Made by a program: the position numbers and the translations under genes | The notes under the pieces: generated by a model | What the model saw: only the letters and a program-made list of their open reading frames with translations | Databases searched by the model: none | Told to the model about the DNA's origin: nothing | Shown: positions 36,457-45,021 of the stretch, in pieces | Layout of the letters: every line of letters begins with the position of its first letter | Numbering within the stretch: position 1 is the first letter of the stretch | Source: Propioniciclava coleopterorum | GTDB taxonomy: Bacteria; Actinomycetota; Actinomycetes; Propionibacteriales; Propionibacteriaceae | Direction: 5' to 3' | Length of the DNA: 64,000 bases | NCBI RefSeq assembly: GCF_011393335.1 | Contig: NZ_CP049865.1 | Location: 2,994,722 to 3,058,721 of the forward strand

Positions 36457-37647
36457 ATGAGAGTGGTCATCTGCGGCGGGGGCATGGGCGGTCTGGTCCT
36501 GGCGCACGCCCTGGGCGAGCATGCCGACGTGCTCGTCCTGGATCGCGACGCTTCGGCGTCCGACACGGGCGGCTACCGGATCAGCATCGACGACGCGGCG
36601 TGCCGTGCGCTGGGGACGGCGTTGACGCGCTCCCTCCTGGAGGAGGTGCGCGCGACGGCCGACACCGGCGACGCCTACGAGCAGTTCACCATCGCCGACG
36701 CCCGACTTCGCCCGCTGATCGTCGCGCCGCTTCCGCCCCACGAGGACCGCATCCTCGCCCACCGTCCGCAGTTACGGGCGCTGCTGGCCCGCGATCTCGG
36801 GGCCCGCATCCGGTTCGGGTGCCGGGTGGTGTCGGTCACGCAACACCGCAGCATCGCGCGGGTGACGCTGGCCGACGGATCCGAGTTGGACGCGGACCTC
36901 GTGGTCGCCGCGGACGGGGCCGACTCGGTCGCCGCCCGGTCGCTCCCGGGTCGCACCCCCGCGCGTGACCTGGGCCTCGTGGGCGTCGCCGGCTGGGCGC
37001 CGCTGGATGGGGTGCCGCCCGCGTTCCTGTTCTCGGGGCCCGCGCTGGCGTTCGGCGCCGAAGGTCTGGGGGTGTTCCTGTCCCTGTCCCGTGGCCCCGC
37101 TGCGGCGCAGGGGGCGCGTCCCGGGCTGATCTGGGGCACGATCAGCCGCAGCGAAGCGGCCGGGCCTGCACCCGGCATGCCTCCCGAACAGCTCCGGCGC
37201 GCCGCGCTGCGGCTGCTGCGCTCCTGGTCTCCCTGGCTGAACGAGCAGGTCGCCCGTTCCGACCCGGCGCGCACGGCCGCGTTCCGGCTGTGGGCGACCG
37301 ACCCGGGCGGCGACCTCGGCGGGTGGCCACCCGGCCCCGTCGCCGCGCTGGGGGACGCGGTGCACGCCATGCCACCCACCGGCGGCCAGGGCGCCTCCAC
37401 CGCGATCCGCGATGCGGTGGAACTGGCGGCGGCTGTGCGCGAGGGCCGGCGCGGTGCCGATCTCGGCCCCGCGTTGGCGGCCTACCAGCGCTCGGTCGCC
37501 ACCCGCGGCCGGGCGGCGATCCGGGAGTCGCTGGGTCCCGTGCGGGTCCTGCGGGCCTTGGGCCACCGGCCCGCCCAATTGTTGGCCGCGCCGCTGCTTC
37601 GACTGGCGGGCGCCGTGGGGATCCGGCTTCATCCGAATCAGGCCTGA
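36457..37647 (+). CDS. FAD-dependent monooxygenase
   Basis: The 396-residue flavoprotein belongs to the para-hydroxybenzoate-hydroxylase fold. It has the amino-terminal dinucleotide motif VVICGGGMGGLVLAHAL near residues 3-19, the middle DLVVAADGADSVAAR motif near residue 151, and the FAD ribityl-binding ALGDAVHAMPPTGGQGAS near residue 299. Related enzymes hydroxylate aromatic or polyketide substrates with NAD(P)H. The substrate here is unknown, and no pathway genes are adjacent. GGAG lies 14-17 bases before the ATG, so the ribosome binding site is poor. The gene appears to be a single transcription unit between DUF3052 and tRNA-Val. Confidence 0.85.
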   Translation: MRVVICGGGMGGLVLAHALGEHADVLVLDRDASASDTGGYRISIDDAACRALGTALTRSLLEEVRATADTGDAYEQFTIADARLRPLIVAPLPPHEDRILAHRPQLRALLARDLGARIRFGCRVVSVTQHRSIARVTLADGSELDADLVVAADGADSVAARSLPGRTPARDLGLVGVAGWAPLDGVPPAFLFSGPALAFGAEGLGVFLSLSRGPAAAQGARPGLIWGTISRSEAAGPAPGMPPEQLRRAALRLLRSWSPWLNEQVARSDPARTAAFRLWATDPGGDLGGWPPGPVAALGDAVHAMPPTGGQGASTAIRDAVELAAAVREGRRGADLGPALAAYQRSVATRGRAAIRESLGPVRVLRALGHRPAQLLAAPLLRLAGAVGIRLHPNQA

Positions 37648-37920
37648 GCCGCACGGGGAACGTCCCGGGGCCACGCCGGCCGACTCCCGGAGAGCGGCGA
37701 TCCGGACGTCCCGGAGCGAACCGCCGCCGGTCGCCGCGTCACCTGCGACTCCCGTCACGCGCAGACACGGCCGGGACGACCACGCCCGGTAAAGTTCTGG
37801 TACGGTTCGGCGCGCGGCCGGTCGACGTTCGATTCGCCGGGGCAGGGCGGGCAGCGCACGTCCGCCGTCGCGGTGGTGCCAGATCCCGGGCGCTTGGCCG
37901 CAGGCCTTCCCCTCTCGAAG

Positions 37921-37994
37921 GGGCGCATAGCTCAGTTGGTTAGAGCTCCTGCCTTACAAGCAGGCGGTCGGGGGTTCGAGTCCCTCTGCGCCCA
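37921..37994 (+). tRNA. tRNA-Val(TAC)
   Basis: A standard cloverleaf is visible. The acceptor arm is GGGCGCA with TGCGCCC (37987-37993) and discriminator A at 37994. The D-arm is AGCTCAGTTGGTTAGAGCT. The anticodon stem is CCTGC/GCAGG with loop CTTACAA, anticodon TAC at 37955-37957. The T-arm is GGGGGTTCGAGTCCCTC. The CCA end is not encoded. A possible -10 TACGGT with an upstream TG lies at 37801-37806. Confidence 0.95.
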
Positions 37995-38066
37995 CGCCAC
38001 CACCCGGCTGCCGCGCCGCACGCCGACGGCCACCCCCCATCCCCGCGTCCTGTCGTACCCGGCCGA

Positions 38067-38072
38067 TAGGCT
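38067..38072 (+). promoter_or_regulatory. Possible -10 element of the Cys4-module gene
   Basis: TAGGCT lies 18 bases before the GTG at 38091. Unlike the leaderless cases, a ribosome binding site (GGAGGGGG at 38079-38086) fits between. Confidence 0.4.
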
Positions 38073-38090
38073 GCGACCGGAGGGGGAACA

Positions 38091-39854
38091 GTGGAGTTCT
38101 TGGGGGTCGCGATCCTGGCGGTGCTGATGTTCGGGCTGGTGCTCGCGCTCGTGCACGCGGACTCCGCGCGGCCCGAACCGGACGCCGAGGAGCCGGCGCC
38201 GCAGCGTCCGAGCACCGCGTCCCCCACGCCCGCGCCGCCGCAGCGTCCGCGGATGGATCTGACGGCGGTGCTCGAGGGGGCGTTCACGTGCGAGGTGTGC
38301 GGCGAACCGGCCACCATCGCGCTGCGGCAGCCCAGCGGCACGCATCACCCGGCGCTGTGCCAGCGGCCCGCCTGCCAGGATCCTGAGCGCTTCGGCGACC
38401 TCTGGGCGCGGGCCACCGCGCTGGTCCCCATCGGCTGGCCCTACGACGAGGAACTGTGGGATTCCGTGCCCTGGGTGCAGGCGGAGGACGCCCTGGTGGG
38501 CGAGCACTTCTGCACGTTCTGCGCCGCACCCGCCACGCTCGCGCTGAGGCGGCCCTTCGACGTGTACTTCCCGCTGGTGTGCGACAGCCCGGCGTGCCGC
38601 GCCATGGACGTGCTGCGCCCGTACCTGGCGTCGCCCATCGTGGCACTGAGCCCTGTCGTGGCCACGCGCGAGCGTGTCACGCCCTCCCCGTCGGTGCCCG
38701 AGACGGCGGAGAACTGCACGGTGTGCGGCGAGCCGGCCACCGTCGTGATGCCCCGACCGGGGGAGTCGGCGCTGGGGGTGTGCGACGCGTCGGCGTGCCG
38801 CCGCGCCGTGGGGGACCTGTGGACCGACGCCGCCTTCTGGGTCACTCCCCCCGAAGAGGGCGATCTCCCCGAGCGCGGCCTGCTGTGCTCCCGCTGCGGC
38901 GGCCAGGCCGTCGGCGCCGAGTGGACCACCGGGGCGTCGCGTCCCCGGATGTGGTGCGCCGACCCGGCGTGCGGTGGCGCCCAGCGACCGGCGTCGCGCG
39001 ACGGGCGGGAGGCGCTCAGTTACCACCTGGATCGCCCCGAGTCCATGCTCCCGCCGCACCTGGACGCCTGCCTCCTCTGCGGGGAGCCGACCGCGTACTT
39101 CCTCATGGTGCCCGGCGAATGGGTCGCCCGCGGCGTGTGTCACTCCGCCAACTGCGTGTACATCGCCCACGCCCGGTCGTGGTGGCTCGACCCCTCCCAC
39201 AAGGAGGGCCCCTACGGCCGGCCGGAGGTCGGCTACTTCTGCATGGTCTGCGGCCGGTCCGCCGACCTGGAGATGCGGCAGCGGGACGGTGGCGTCCAGG
39301 CGGTGTGCGATGACCCGGCGTGCCAGCAGCATCCCGCGGTGCGCTACCACTGGGCACGTGCCCAGTGGGTCGCCCGCCTCGAGCCGTCCGAGCCGGGACG
39401 TCGCTGCTGCGTCTGCGAGGCACCGGCGACGGCCGGCCTGGGTCAGATCGGCGGCGTCACCGTCGACGTGTGCGAGGCGCGGGAGTGCCGTGATCGCGCC
39501 GTGGATCAGTCCTGGAACCCCGACGTGCCGCGCCCCCCACGCCCGCCCCTGGTGCCGCTGGTGGCTCAGTTCCTGCCGCGGGAGCCCGCCGCGCGGTGCG
39601 ACACCTGCGAGGCCTGTCCGGCGGAGCTGTGGTACACCCACACGGGGGACGGCGAGGTTCAGCGCACGACGATGTGCCACGACTGCTTCGAGGACAATCA
39701 GGAGGGGTGGGACGGAGCGGTCAGCCGTGGGTTCTTCCTCCTGCTCGGGCAGGTCCACCCGAGGCAACGCGTCTGGCGCGCCCGCAGCGCCTCCTCGACG
39801 CCACCAGACGACTTGACCCTGACCCAGGGTCAAGGTTCGACACTGGTTACGTGA
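38091..39854 (+). CDS. Membrane-anchored protein with eight tandem Cys4 (zinc-ribbon-like) modules
   Basis: I do not recognise this 587-residue protein. Residues 4-21 form one hydrophobic segment with no clear cleavage site, so it is probably anchored by its amino terminus. A Pro/Ala-rich linker follows to about residue 55. Seven modules then obey C-x2-C-x(18-19)-C-x4-C, with first cysteines at 67, 141, 209, 266, 327, 384 and 439. Several read CxxCGEPAT at the first pair and VCDxxACR at the second. An eighth, variant module has cysteines 503, 506, 529 and 532. The paired cysteines suggest zinc binding, but this is inferred. The start is GTG 38091 with GGAGGGGG upstream. The last codons overlap the promoter of the MFS gene. 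Family and function are unknown. Confidence 0.85.
   Translation: MEFLGVAILAVLMFGLVLALVHADSARPEPDAEEPAPQRPSTASPTPAPPQRPRMDLTAVLEGAFTCEVCGEPATIALRQPSGTHHPALCQRPACQDPERFGDLWARATALVPIGWPYDEELWDSVPWVQAEDALVGEHFCTFCAAPATLALRRPFDVYFPLVCDSPACRAMDVLRPYLASPIVALSPVVATRERVTPSPSVPETAENCTVCGEPATVVMPRPGESALGVCDASACRRAVGDLWTDAAFWVTPPEEGDLPERGLLCSRCGGQAVGAEWTTGASRPRMWCADPACGGAQRPASRDGREALSYHLDRPESMLPPHLDACLLCGEPTAYFLMVPGEWVARGVCHSANCVYIAHARSWWLDPSHKEGPYGRPEVGYFCMVCGRSADLEMRQRDGGVQAVCDDPACQQHPAVRYHWARAQWVARLEPSEPGRRCCVCEAPATAGLGQIGGVTVDVCEARECRDRAVDQSWNPDVPRPPRPPLVPLVAQFLPREPAARCDTCEACPAELWYTHTGDGEVQRTTMCHDCFEDNQEGWDGAVSRGFFLLLGQVHPRQRVWRARSASSTPPDDLTLTQGQGSTLVT
39812..39850 (+). promoter_or_regulatory. MerR-type operator and leaderless promoter of the MFS gene
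   Basis: A perfect inverted repeat with ten-base arms (CTTGACCCTG at 39812-39821 and CAGGGTCAAG at 39825-39834) and a three-base centre lies just after the -35 hexamer TTGACC (39813-39818). The -10 candidate GACACT (39839-39844) gives a 20-base spacer. Such a long spacer with the dyad inside it is the hallmark of MerR-regulated promoters. The -10 ends six bases before the GTG at 39851, so the transcript is probably leaderless. The site lies within the coding end of the upstream gene. Confidence 0.7.
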
Positions 39855-41083
39855 CCTCGAAGACGACCCTTCCCCTGTACCTGATCGCCACCGGCACGTC
39901 GTTGTTCGGCAACGCGTCCATCTCGATCGTGCTGCCGTGGCTGGTGCTCCAGCGCACCGGCGACCCGGCCGTCGCCGGCCTGGTCGCGGCCGTCAGCGCG
40001 CTGCCCGCCGCGATCGCCGCCTTTGCGGGCGGCCACCTGGTCGACCGGGTCGGACGCCGCCGGATGACTGTCATCGCCGACATCGGGTCCGCGGTCGCGG
40101 TCGCCTCGCTGGCGCTGGTGGACGCCGCCGTGGGCCTCGACGTCGGCTGGTTCATCCTCCTCGGCGTCCTGGGCGCCCTGTTCGACGTGCCCGGGATGAC
40201 CGCGCGTGAGACCCTGCTCGCCAACGTGTCCCAGACCTCCGGCACGAGCCTGGACCGGATCGCGTCGCTGCGCGGGGCCCTGTTCGGCCTGTCCTTCCTG
40301 GCGGGGCCCGCGCTGGCGGGCTGGCTGCTGGCGGTGTTCCCCGCGATCACCGTCGTGTGGATCACCGCGGCCTGCTCCGCGATCGCCGCCCTCGCGGTCG
40401 CGGTGATGCCGCTCGACCCGACGCCGCCGGCCGAGCACGCCGACCCCTCGCCGCTCGCCGGCTGGACCCACATCCGCCGCAACAGCGCCCTGTTGGCGCT
40501 GCTGACCGTGAGCCTGGCGTCCATGGTGATCGTCGGGCCGCTGCTGAGCATCGTCCTGCCCGCGCACTTCACGGCGCTGGCGGCCCCCGGGCTGCTCGGC
40601 CTCACGCTGTCGGCCTACGCGGTGGGCACCATCGCGGGCTCCGGCCTGTACGGCTGGCTCTTCGACGGACGCCGCTGGGCCGCCTGGGTGACCGCCAACG
40701 CGCTGTACACGGTCGGGGGCCTGCTCATCGGGACGCTGGCCGGGGTGTGGCCGGTCGCGCTCGGTATGGTCGCGGCCGGGATCGGCTCGGGACTGATGCA
40801 GCCCATCACCACGGTCGTGCTGACCGAGCAGGTGCCCGACGCCCTGCGCGGCCGGGTCTTCGGCACGTACGCCGCCCTGCAGATGGCGGTGGCGCCGCTG
40901 GGGCTCGGCGCAATGGCCGCGCTCCTCGGTGCCACGAGCCTGGGCGTCGGCGCCTGGGCCCTGGCCGGCGGCTGGGTGCTGCTCGCCGCCTGGTCCGTCG
41001 CGCTGCCCGGGCTGCGCGACTACATTCGGGGCGGGAGCGGAGCGCGGGAGGAGGCCCATGCTGACGATCGGCCGGCTGGCTGA
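39851..41083 (+). CDS. MFS transporter, drug-efflux type
   Basis: The 410-residue membrane protein has about twelve hydrophobic segments and the MFS signature GGHLVDRVGRRRMTVIAD in the loop after segment 2. It resembles DHA1/DHA3-type exporters such as macrolide or multidrug efflux proteins (GMTARETLLANVSQTSGTSL is typical of that group). The substrate is unknown. It starts at GTG 39851 directly behind a MerR-type promoter and overlaps the merR-family gene by 26 bases. An inducible efflux pair is the natural reading. Confidence 0.88.
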   Translation: MTSKTTLPLYLIATGTSLFGNASISIVLPWLVLQRTGDPAVAGLVAAVSALPAAIAAFAGGHLVDRVGRRRMTVIADIGSAVAVASLALVDAAVGLDVGWFILLGVLGALFDVPGMTARETLLANVSQTSGTSLDRIASLRGALFGLSFLAGPALAGWLLAVFPAITVVWITAACSAIAALAVAVMPLDPTPPAEHADPSPLAGWTHIRRNSALLALLTVSLASMVIVGPLLSIVLPAHFTALAAPGLLGLTLSAYAVGTIAGSGLYGWLFDGRRWAAWVTANALYTVGGLLIGTLAGVWPVALGMVAAGIGSGLMQPITTVVLTEQVPDALRGRVFGTYAALQMAVAPLGLGAMAALLGATSLGVGAWALAGGWVLLAAWSVALPGLRDYIRGGSGAREEAHADDRPAG

Positions 41084-41816
41084 CTACGTCGGGGTCACGC
41101 CGCGCGCCATCCGGCTCTACCATCAGCGCGGGCTGCTGCCCGAGCCCGAGCGGACCGCGTCCGGCTACCGCGTCTACACCGCGCAGGACGTCATCGACCT
41201 GCAGCGCATCAAGGTGCTCACCGACGCCGGCGTCCCGCTGGCCCGCGTCCGGGACCTGCTGCACGCCTCGCAGGCAGACGTGGCCGCCGCCGTGGCCGAG
41301 GTGGACGCCGACCTGCGCCGCCGGATCGCCGACCTGCGCCGGACGCGCGGCGCGCTCGCGACGCTGGCCCAGGGGGAACCGTTCCTGCCCGCGTCGGTGG
41401 CGGCGCTGCACGCCGGGCTGCGGGCCATCGGGGTCTCGGAGGCGACGCTGCTGCGCGAGCGGGACAACTGGGTGCTCATCCACGTGCTGTACCCGGAACT
41501 GGTCGACCAGTGGCTGGGGACGCAGGTCGCGATGCTGGAGGACCCGGAGTTCCGCGACCTCTACCTGCTCACCGACGAGGCGTTCGGCTGGGAGCCCGAC
41601 GACCCGCGCCTGGAGGAGATCGCGCGGCGCACCGTCGCGTGGATGGTCACCCAGACCCCGCCCGACACCGAGGGCTGGGACACCGATCCGGTCGCCTACC
41701 AGCTCGTCACCACCTACCGCAGCGACGTCTCGCCGGCGTGGGACGCCCTGATGACGCGGACGCGCGAGCTCGCCCTCGAGGCGGGCTACGTCGAGCCCGG
41801 CTCCGGGCCCGGCTGA
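41058..41816 (+). CDS. MerR family transcriptional regulator
   Basis: The 252-residue regulator has the MerR winged helix at residues 1-70 (LTIGRLADYVGVTPRAIRLY, then GLLPEPERTASGYRVYT), a dimerisation helix, and a carboxy-terminal effector domain of about 140 residues. It has no cysteine, so it is not a thiolate metal sensor and more likely senses an organic ligand. GGAGGAGG lies six bases before the ATG inside the MFS gene. It probably controls the operator at 39812-39834. Its 3' end overlaps the convergent kdpE by 31 bases. Confidence 0.9.
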   Translation: MLTIGRLADYVGVTPRAIRLYHQRGLLPEPERTASGYRVYTAQDVIDLQRIKVLTDAGVPLARVRDLLHASQADVAAAVAEVDADLRRRIADLRRTRGALATLAQGEPFLPASVAALHAGLRAIGVSEATLLRERDNWVLIHVLYPELVDQWLGTQVAMLEDPEFRDLYLLTDEAFGWEPDDPRLEEIARRTVAWMVTQTPPDTEGWDTDPVAYQLVTTYRSDVSPAWDALMTRTRELALEAGYVEPGSGPG

Positions 41817-42508
41817 CCCGCCTCGTCCAGGACGAGGCGGTACCCCATGCCCGGCTCGGTCAGCAGGTGGCGCGGAGCGCTCGGCTCGGCCTCGAGCTTC
41901 TTGCGCAGCTGGGACAGGTAGAGCCGCAGGTAGCCGGTGTCCTCGACGTGGTCGGTGCCCCAGATCTGCGCCAGCATCGTCTGCCGGGTCACCAGCTTGC
42001 CCGCGTTGCGCACCAGCAGGTCCAGCACCTGCCACTCCGTCGGCGTCAGCCGCACCTGCCGGCGCTGCCCGCCCGCGTGGTCCACGACCGAGCGCGAGGC
42101 CAGGTCCACCGTGATGTCGCCCAGGCGCACGACCGGCTCGGGGTCCTCCTGGCCGCCGCGCCGGGTGACCGCCCGCATCCGGGCGAGCAGTTCGTCGACC
42201 GAGAACGGCTTGGTGACGTAGTCGTCGGCGCCGGCGTCCAGCGCCTCGACCTTGTCGGCCGACCCGGTGCGCCCCGAGATCACGAGGATCGGGGCGCTCG
42301 ACCAGCCGCGGACGGCGTGGATCACGTCGAGGCCGTCCAGTTCGGGCATGCCGAGGTCGAGCAGGTACAGGTCCGGATGCTCCTCGATCGCCGCGGCGAT
42401 CGCGTGCTTGCCGTCGGGCACCGCGATGACCTGGTGCCCCGTCGCGGTGAGCGTGATGCGCAGCGCGCGCACCATCTGCGGATCGTCGTCAGCGATCAGG
42501 ATCTTCAT
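41786..42508 (-). CDS. kdpE: Response regulator KdpE
   Basis: KdpE activates the potassium transporter operon when phosphorylated by KdpD. The 240-residue OmpR-type protein has a receiver domain with acidic residues ADDD (7-9), the phospho-acceptor D51 in LYLLDLGMPELDG, lysine in DDYVTKPFS, and a carboxy-terminal winged helix ending LLTEPGMGYRLV. It overlaps kdpD by 20 bases and is the last gene of the kdp operon. It converges on and overlaps the merR-family gene. Confidence 0.95.
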   Translation of the reverse strand: MKILIADDDPQMVRALRITLTATGHQVIAVPDGKHAIAAAIEEHPDLYLLDLGMPELDGLDVIHAVRGWSSAPILVISGRTGSADKVEALDAGADDYVTKPFSVDELLARMRAVTRRGGQEDPEPVVRLGDITVDLASRSVVDHAGGQRRQVRLTPTEWQVLDLLVRNAGKLVTRQTMLAQIWGTDHVEDTGYLRLYLSQLRKKLEAEPSAPRHLLTEPGMGYRLVLDEAGQPGPEPGST

Positions 42509-45020
42509 CGCGTCCCTCCTCGGGGCCGTGCTGGTCGTCGGGGCGGGCCAAGGGGAGGGAGACCACCATGGTCAGGCCGCCGCCGGGGGTGGTCTCGGGG
42601 CGCAGTTGGCCGCCCATGGCCTCGGCGAAGCCGCGCGACAGCGCCAGCCCCAACCCGAGGCCGGTGGTGTTGTCGGTGTCGCCCAGCCGCTGGAACGGCA
42701 GGAAGATGTCCTCGCGCCGGTCCTCGTCCACGCCCGGCCCGTGGTCGATGACGCGCACCTCCACCCGGTCGCCGAACGTGCTGGTCGCGACGCGCACCCT
42801 GGTGCCGGGCGGGGAGAACCGCACCGCGTTGGCGAGCAGGTTCGCCACGACCCGCTGCAGCAGCACGGGGTCGGCGGTGACCAGCGCGTCGTCGTGGCGC
42901 AGGTCGAGTTCGAGGGCGCCCGGCCCGAGCGCGAGCTCGTCCAGGGCGGGTGCGATCGCCTCGGCGGGGTCGATGCGCCGGGTCGCCAACGACAGGGCGC
43001 CCGCCTGGACGCGGCTGACGTCGAGCAGGTCGGTGACCAGCGTCGACAGGGCGGCCAGGCTCTCGTCGGCGGTCTGGAGCAGCTCGGACGCCTCCTGCGG
43101 GCGCAGCGACGAGCCCGCCGACCGCAGGCCCCCGACCGCCGCCGTGGCCGCGGCCAGGGGACGCCGCAGGTCGTGGCTGAGCGCGGACAGCAGCGCCCCC
43201 CGGGCGCGGTCCGAGGCCGCGATCGGCTCGATGGTCCGGGCCGTCTCGGTCAGCTGCTGGTGCTCCAGCGCCGCGGCGAGCTGGCGGGTGATCACGTCGA
43301 ACGGGCGCTGGTCGGCGGCGCTGATCGACCCGCCCACGTACGCCAGGGCGGCGTCCTGGCCCAGCGGCACGACGGTGGGCGTCGCGGCGTCGTCCCAGGC
43401 GCCGGACTGCGCCACGACCTGGTCGCCCCGCAGCACGCGCGCGCCGGTCAGCCCGAACGCCTCGGCGGCCCGCTCGGTGAGGGCCGCGACGGCGTCCTGG
43501 CCACGCAGGACGCTGCCGGCCACCGCCTGCACGAGCTCCGACTCGGCCTGCGAGCGCCGGGCGGCGCGGGACCGGCGCGCGGCCCGGTCGACCACGAAGC
43601 TCACCAGCGCGGCGATCACGACGTAGAGCAGGAGCGCCCGGACGTGCAGCGGGTCGGCGATCGTGATGGTGAACAGCGGCTGGATGAAGAAGAAGTCCAG
43701 CGTGAGGCCCGACATCACGGCCGCGAACAGCGCCGGCCACAGCCCGCCCACCAGCGCGACGACCACGACGAGCAGCTGGTAACTCAGCACGTCGCTGGTG
43801 ATCGACTCGGGGCTGCGACCCGCCAGCAGCAGCGCGGTGAGCGCGGGACCGCCGAGCAGGGCCAGCCCGAAGCCCAGCAGCCGACGCCGCGGGGTGAGGG
43901 CGCCGCCGAGCGGCGGCAGCTGCATCCTGTCGCCCGCCGCGGCGTGGTTGACGATGTGGACGTCGATGTCGCCCGACTCGCGGATCACCGTGGCGCCGAT
44001 CCCCGGGCCGGTCAGGGCCGCCTGCCAGCGGCCGCGGCGCGAGGCGCCCATGACGAGTTGGGTGGCGTTCATGGAGCGGGCGAAGGCGACGAGCGTCGAG
44101 GGCACGTCCTCGCCGACGAGGGCGTGGTAGGTGCCGCCCAGGGTGTCGACGAGGGCCCGCTGGGCGGCGAGGTCGGAGGTGTGGGTCGAGCGGAGGCCGT
44201 CCTGGCTCGTGACGTGGACGGCGAGCAGGTCGCCCCCGCCGCCGGCGCGGCTCACGATCCGGGCGGCGCGGCGCAGCAGCGTCTCGCCCTCGGGGCCGCC
44301 GGTGAGCGCGACCACGACCCGCTCGCGGGCCTCCCAGGTGGCGTCGATCCCGTGCTCGTCGCGGTAGTGCTGCAACGCGACGTCCACCTCGTCGGCCAGC
44401 CAGAGCAGCGCCAGCTCGCGCAGCGCGGTCAGGTTGCCGAGCCGGAAGTAGTTGGACAGCGCCGCGTCGATGCGCTCGGCCGGGTAGATCAGGCCCTCGG
44501 CCAGCCGGCCCTGCAGGGCGCTGGGGGCCAGGTCGATCACCTCGATCTGGTCGGCGCGGCGCAGGAACTCGTCCGGGACGGTCTCGAGCTGCCGCACCCC
44601 GGTGATGGTCTCCACCACGTCGTTGAGGGAGGCGATGTGCTGCACGTTCACCGTCGAGATGACGTCGATGCCCTCGGAGAGCAGTTCCTCCACGTCCTGC
44701 CACCGCTTGGCGTGCCGCCCGCCGGGCGCGTTGGTGTGGGCGAGCTCGTCGACCAGCACCACGTCCGGATCGCGCTCCAGCACGGCGACGGTGTCCAGCT
44801 CGGTCAGCCCGACGCCGCGGTGCTCGACGACGCGGCGCGGCACCTCCGGCAGGCCCTCGGCCATCGCGGCGGTGGCGGCGCGGCCGTGGGTCTCCAGGAT
44901 GCCGATCACGACGTCGACGCCCTCGCCGCGCAGGCGGCGTCCCTCCTCGAGCATGTCGTAGGTCTTGCCCACGCCGGGGGCCGCGCCCAGCAGGACGCGC
45001 AGCTTCCCCCGACCGCTCAT
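42489..45020 (-). CDS. kdpD: Sensor histidine kinase KdpD
   Basis: KdpD senses potassium limitation and phosphorylates KdpE. The 843-residue protein has the amino-terminal KdpD domain with Walker A GAAPGVGKTYDMLEEG near residues 12-27 and DELAHTNAPGGRH near 90, a Usp-like domain (TQLVMGASRRGRWQ), four membrane segments near residues 375-475, a GAF-like region, and the kinase core with phospho-acceptor histidine in ALSHDLRRPLAAA (canonical HDLRTPL has T where R stands here) and GLGLGLALSRGFAE. The ATG at 45020 lies one base after the kdpC stop. Confidence 0.96.
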   Translation of the reverse strand: MSGRGKLRVLLGAAPGVGKTYDMLEEGRRLRGEGVDVVIGILETHGRAATAAMAEGLPEVPRRVVEHRGVGLTELDTVAVLERDPDVVLVDELAHTNAPGGRHAKRWQDVEELLSEGIDVISTVNVQHIASLNDVVETITGVRQLETVPDEFLRRADQIEVIDLAPSALQGRLAEGLIYPAERIDAALSNYFRLGNLTALRELALLWLADEVDVALQHYRDEHGIDATWEARERVVVALTGGPEGETLLRRAARIVSRAGGGGDLLAVHVTSQDGLRSTHTSDLAAQRALVDTLGGTYHALVGEDVPSTLVAFARSMNATQLVMGASRRGRWQAALTGPGIGATVIRESGDIDVHIVNHAAAGDRMQLPPLGGALTPRRRLLGFGLALLGGPALTALLLAGRSPESITSDVLSYQLLVVVVALVGGLWPALFAAVMSGLTLDFFFIQPLFTITIADPLHVRALLLYVVIAALVSFVVDRAARRSRAARRSQAESELVQAVAGSVLRGQDAVAALTERAAEAFGLTGARVLRGDQVVAQSGAWDDAATPTVVPLGQDAALAYVGGSISAADQRPFDVITRQLAAALEHQQLTETARTIEPIAASDRARGALLSALSHDLRRPLAAATAAVGGLRSAGSSLRPQEASELLQTADESLAALSTLVTDLLDVSRVQAGALSLATRRIDPAEAIAPALDELALGPGALELDLRHDDALVTADPVLLQRVVANLLANAVRFSPPGTRVRVATSTFGDRVEVRVIDHGPGVDEDRREDIFLPFQRLGDTDNTTGLGLGLALSRGFAEAMGGQLRPETTPGGGLTMVVSLPLARPDDQHGPEEGRDEDPDR

Positions 45021-45021
45021 G

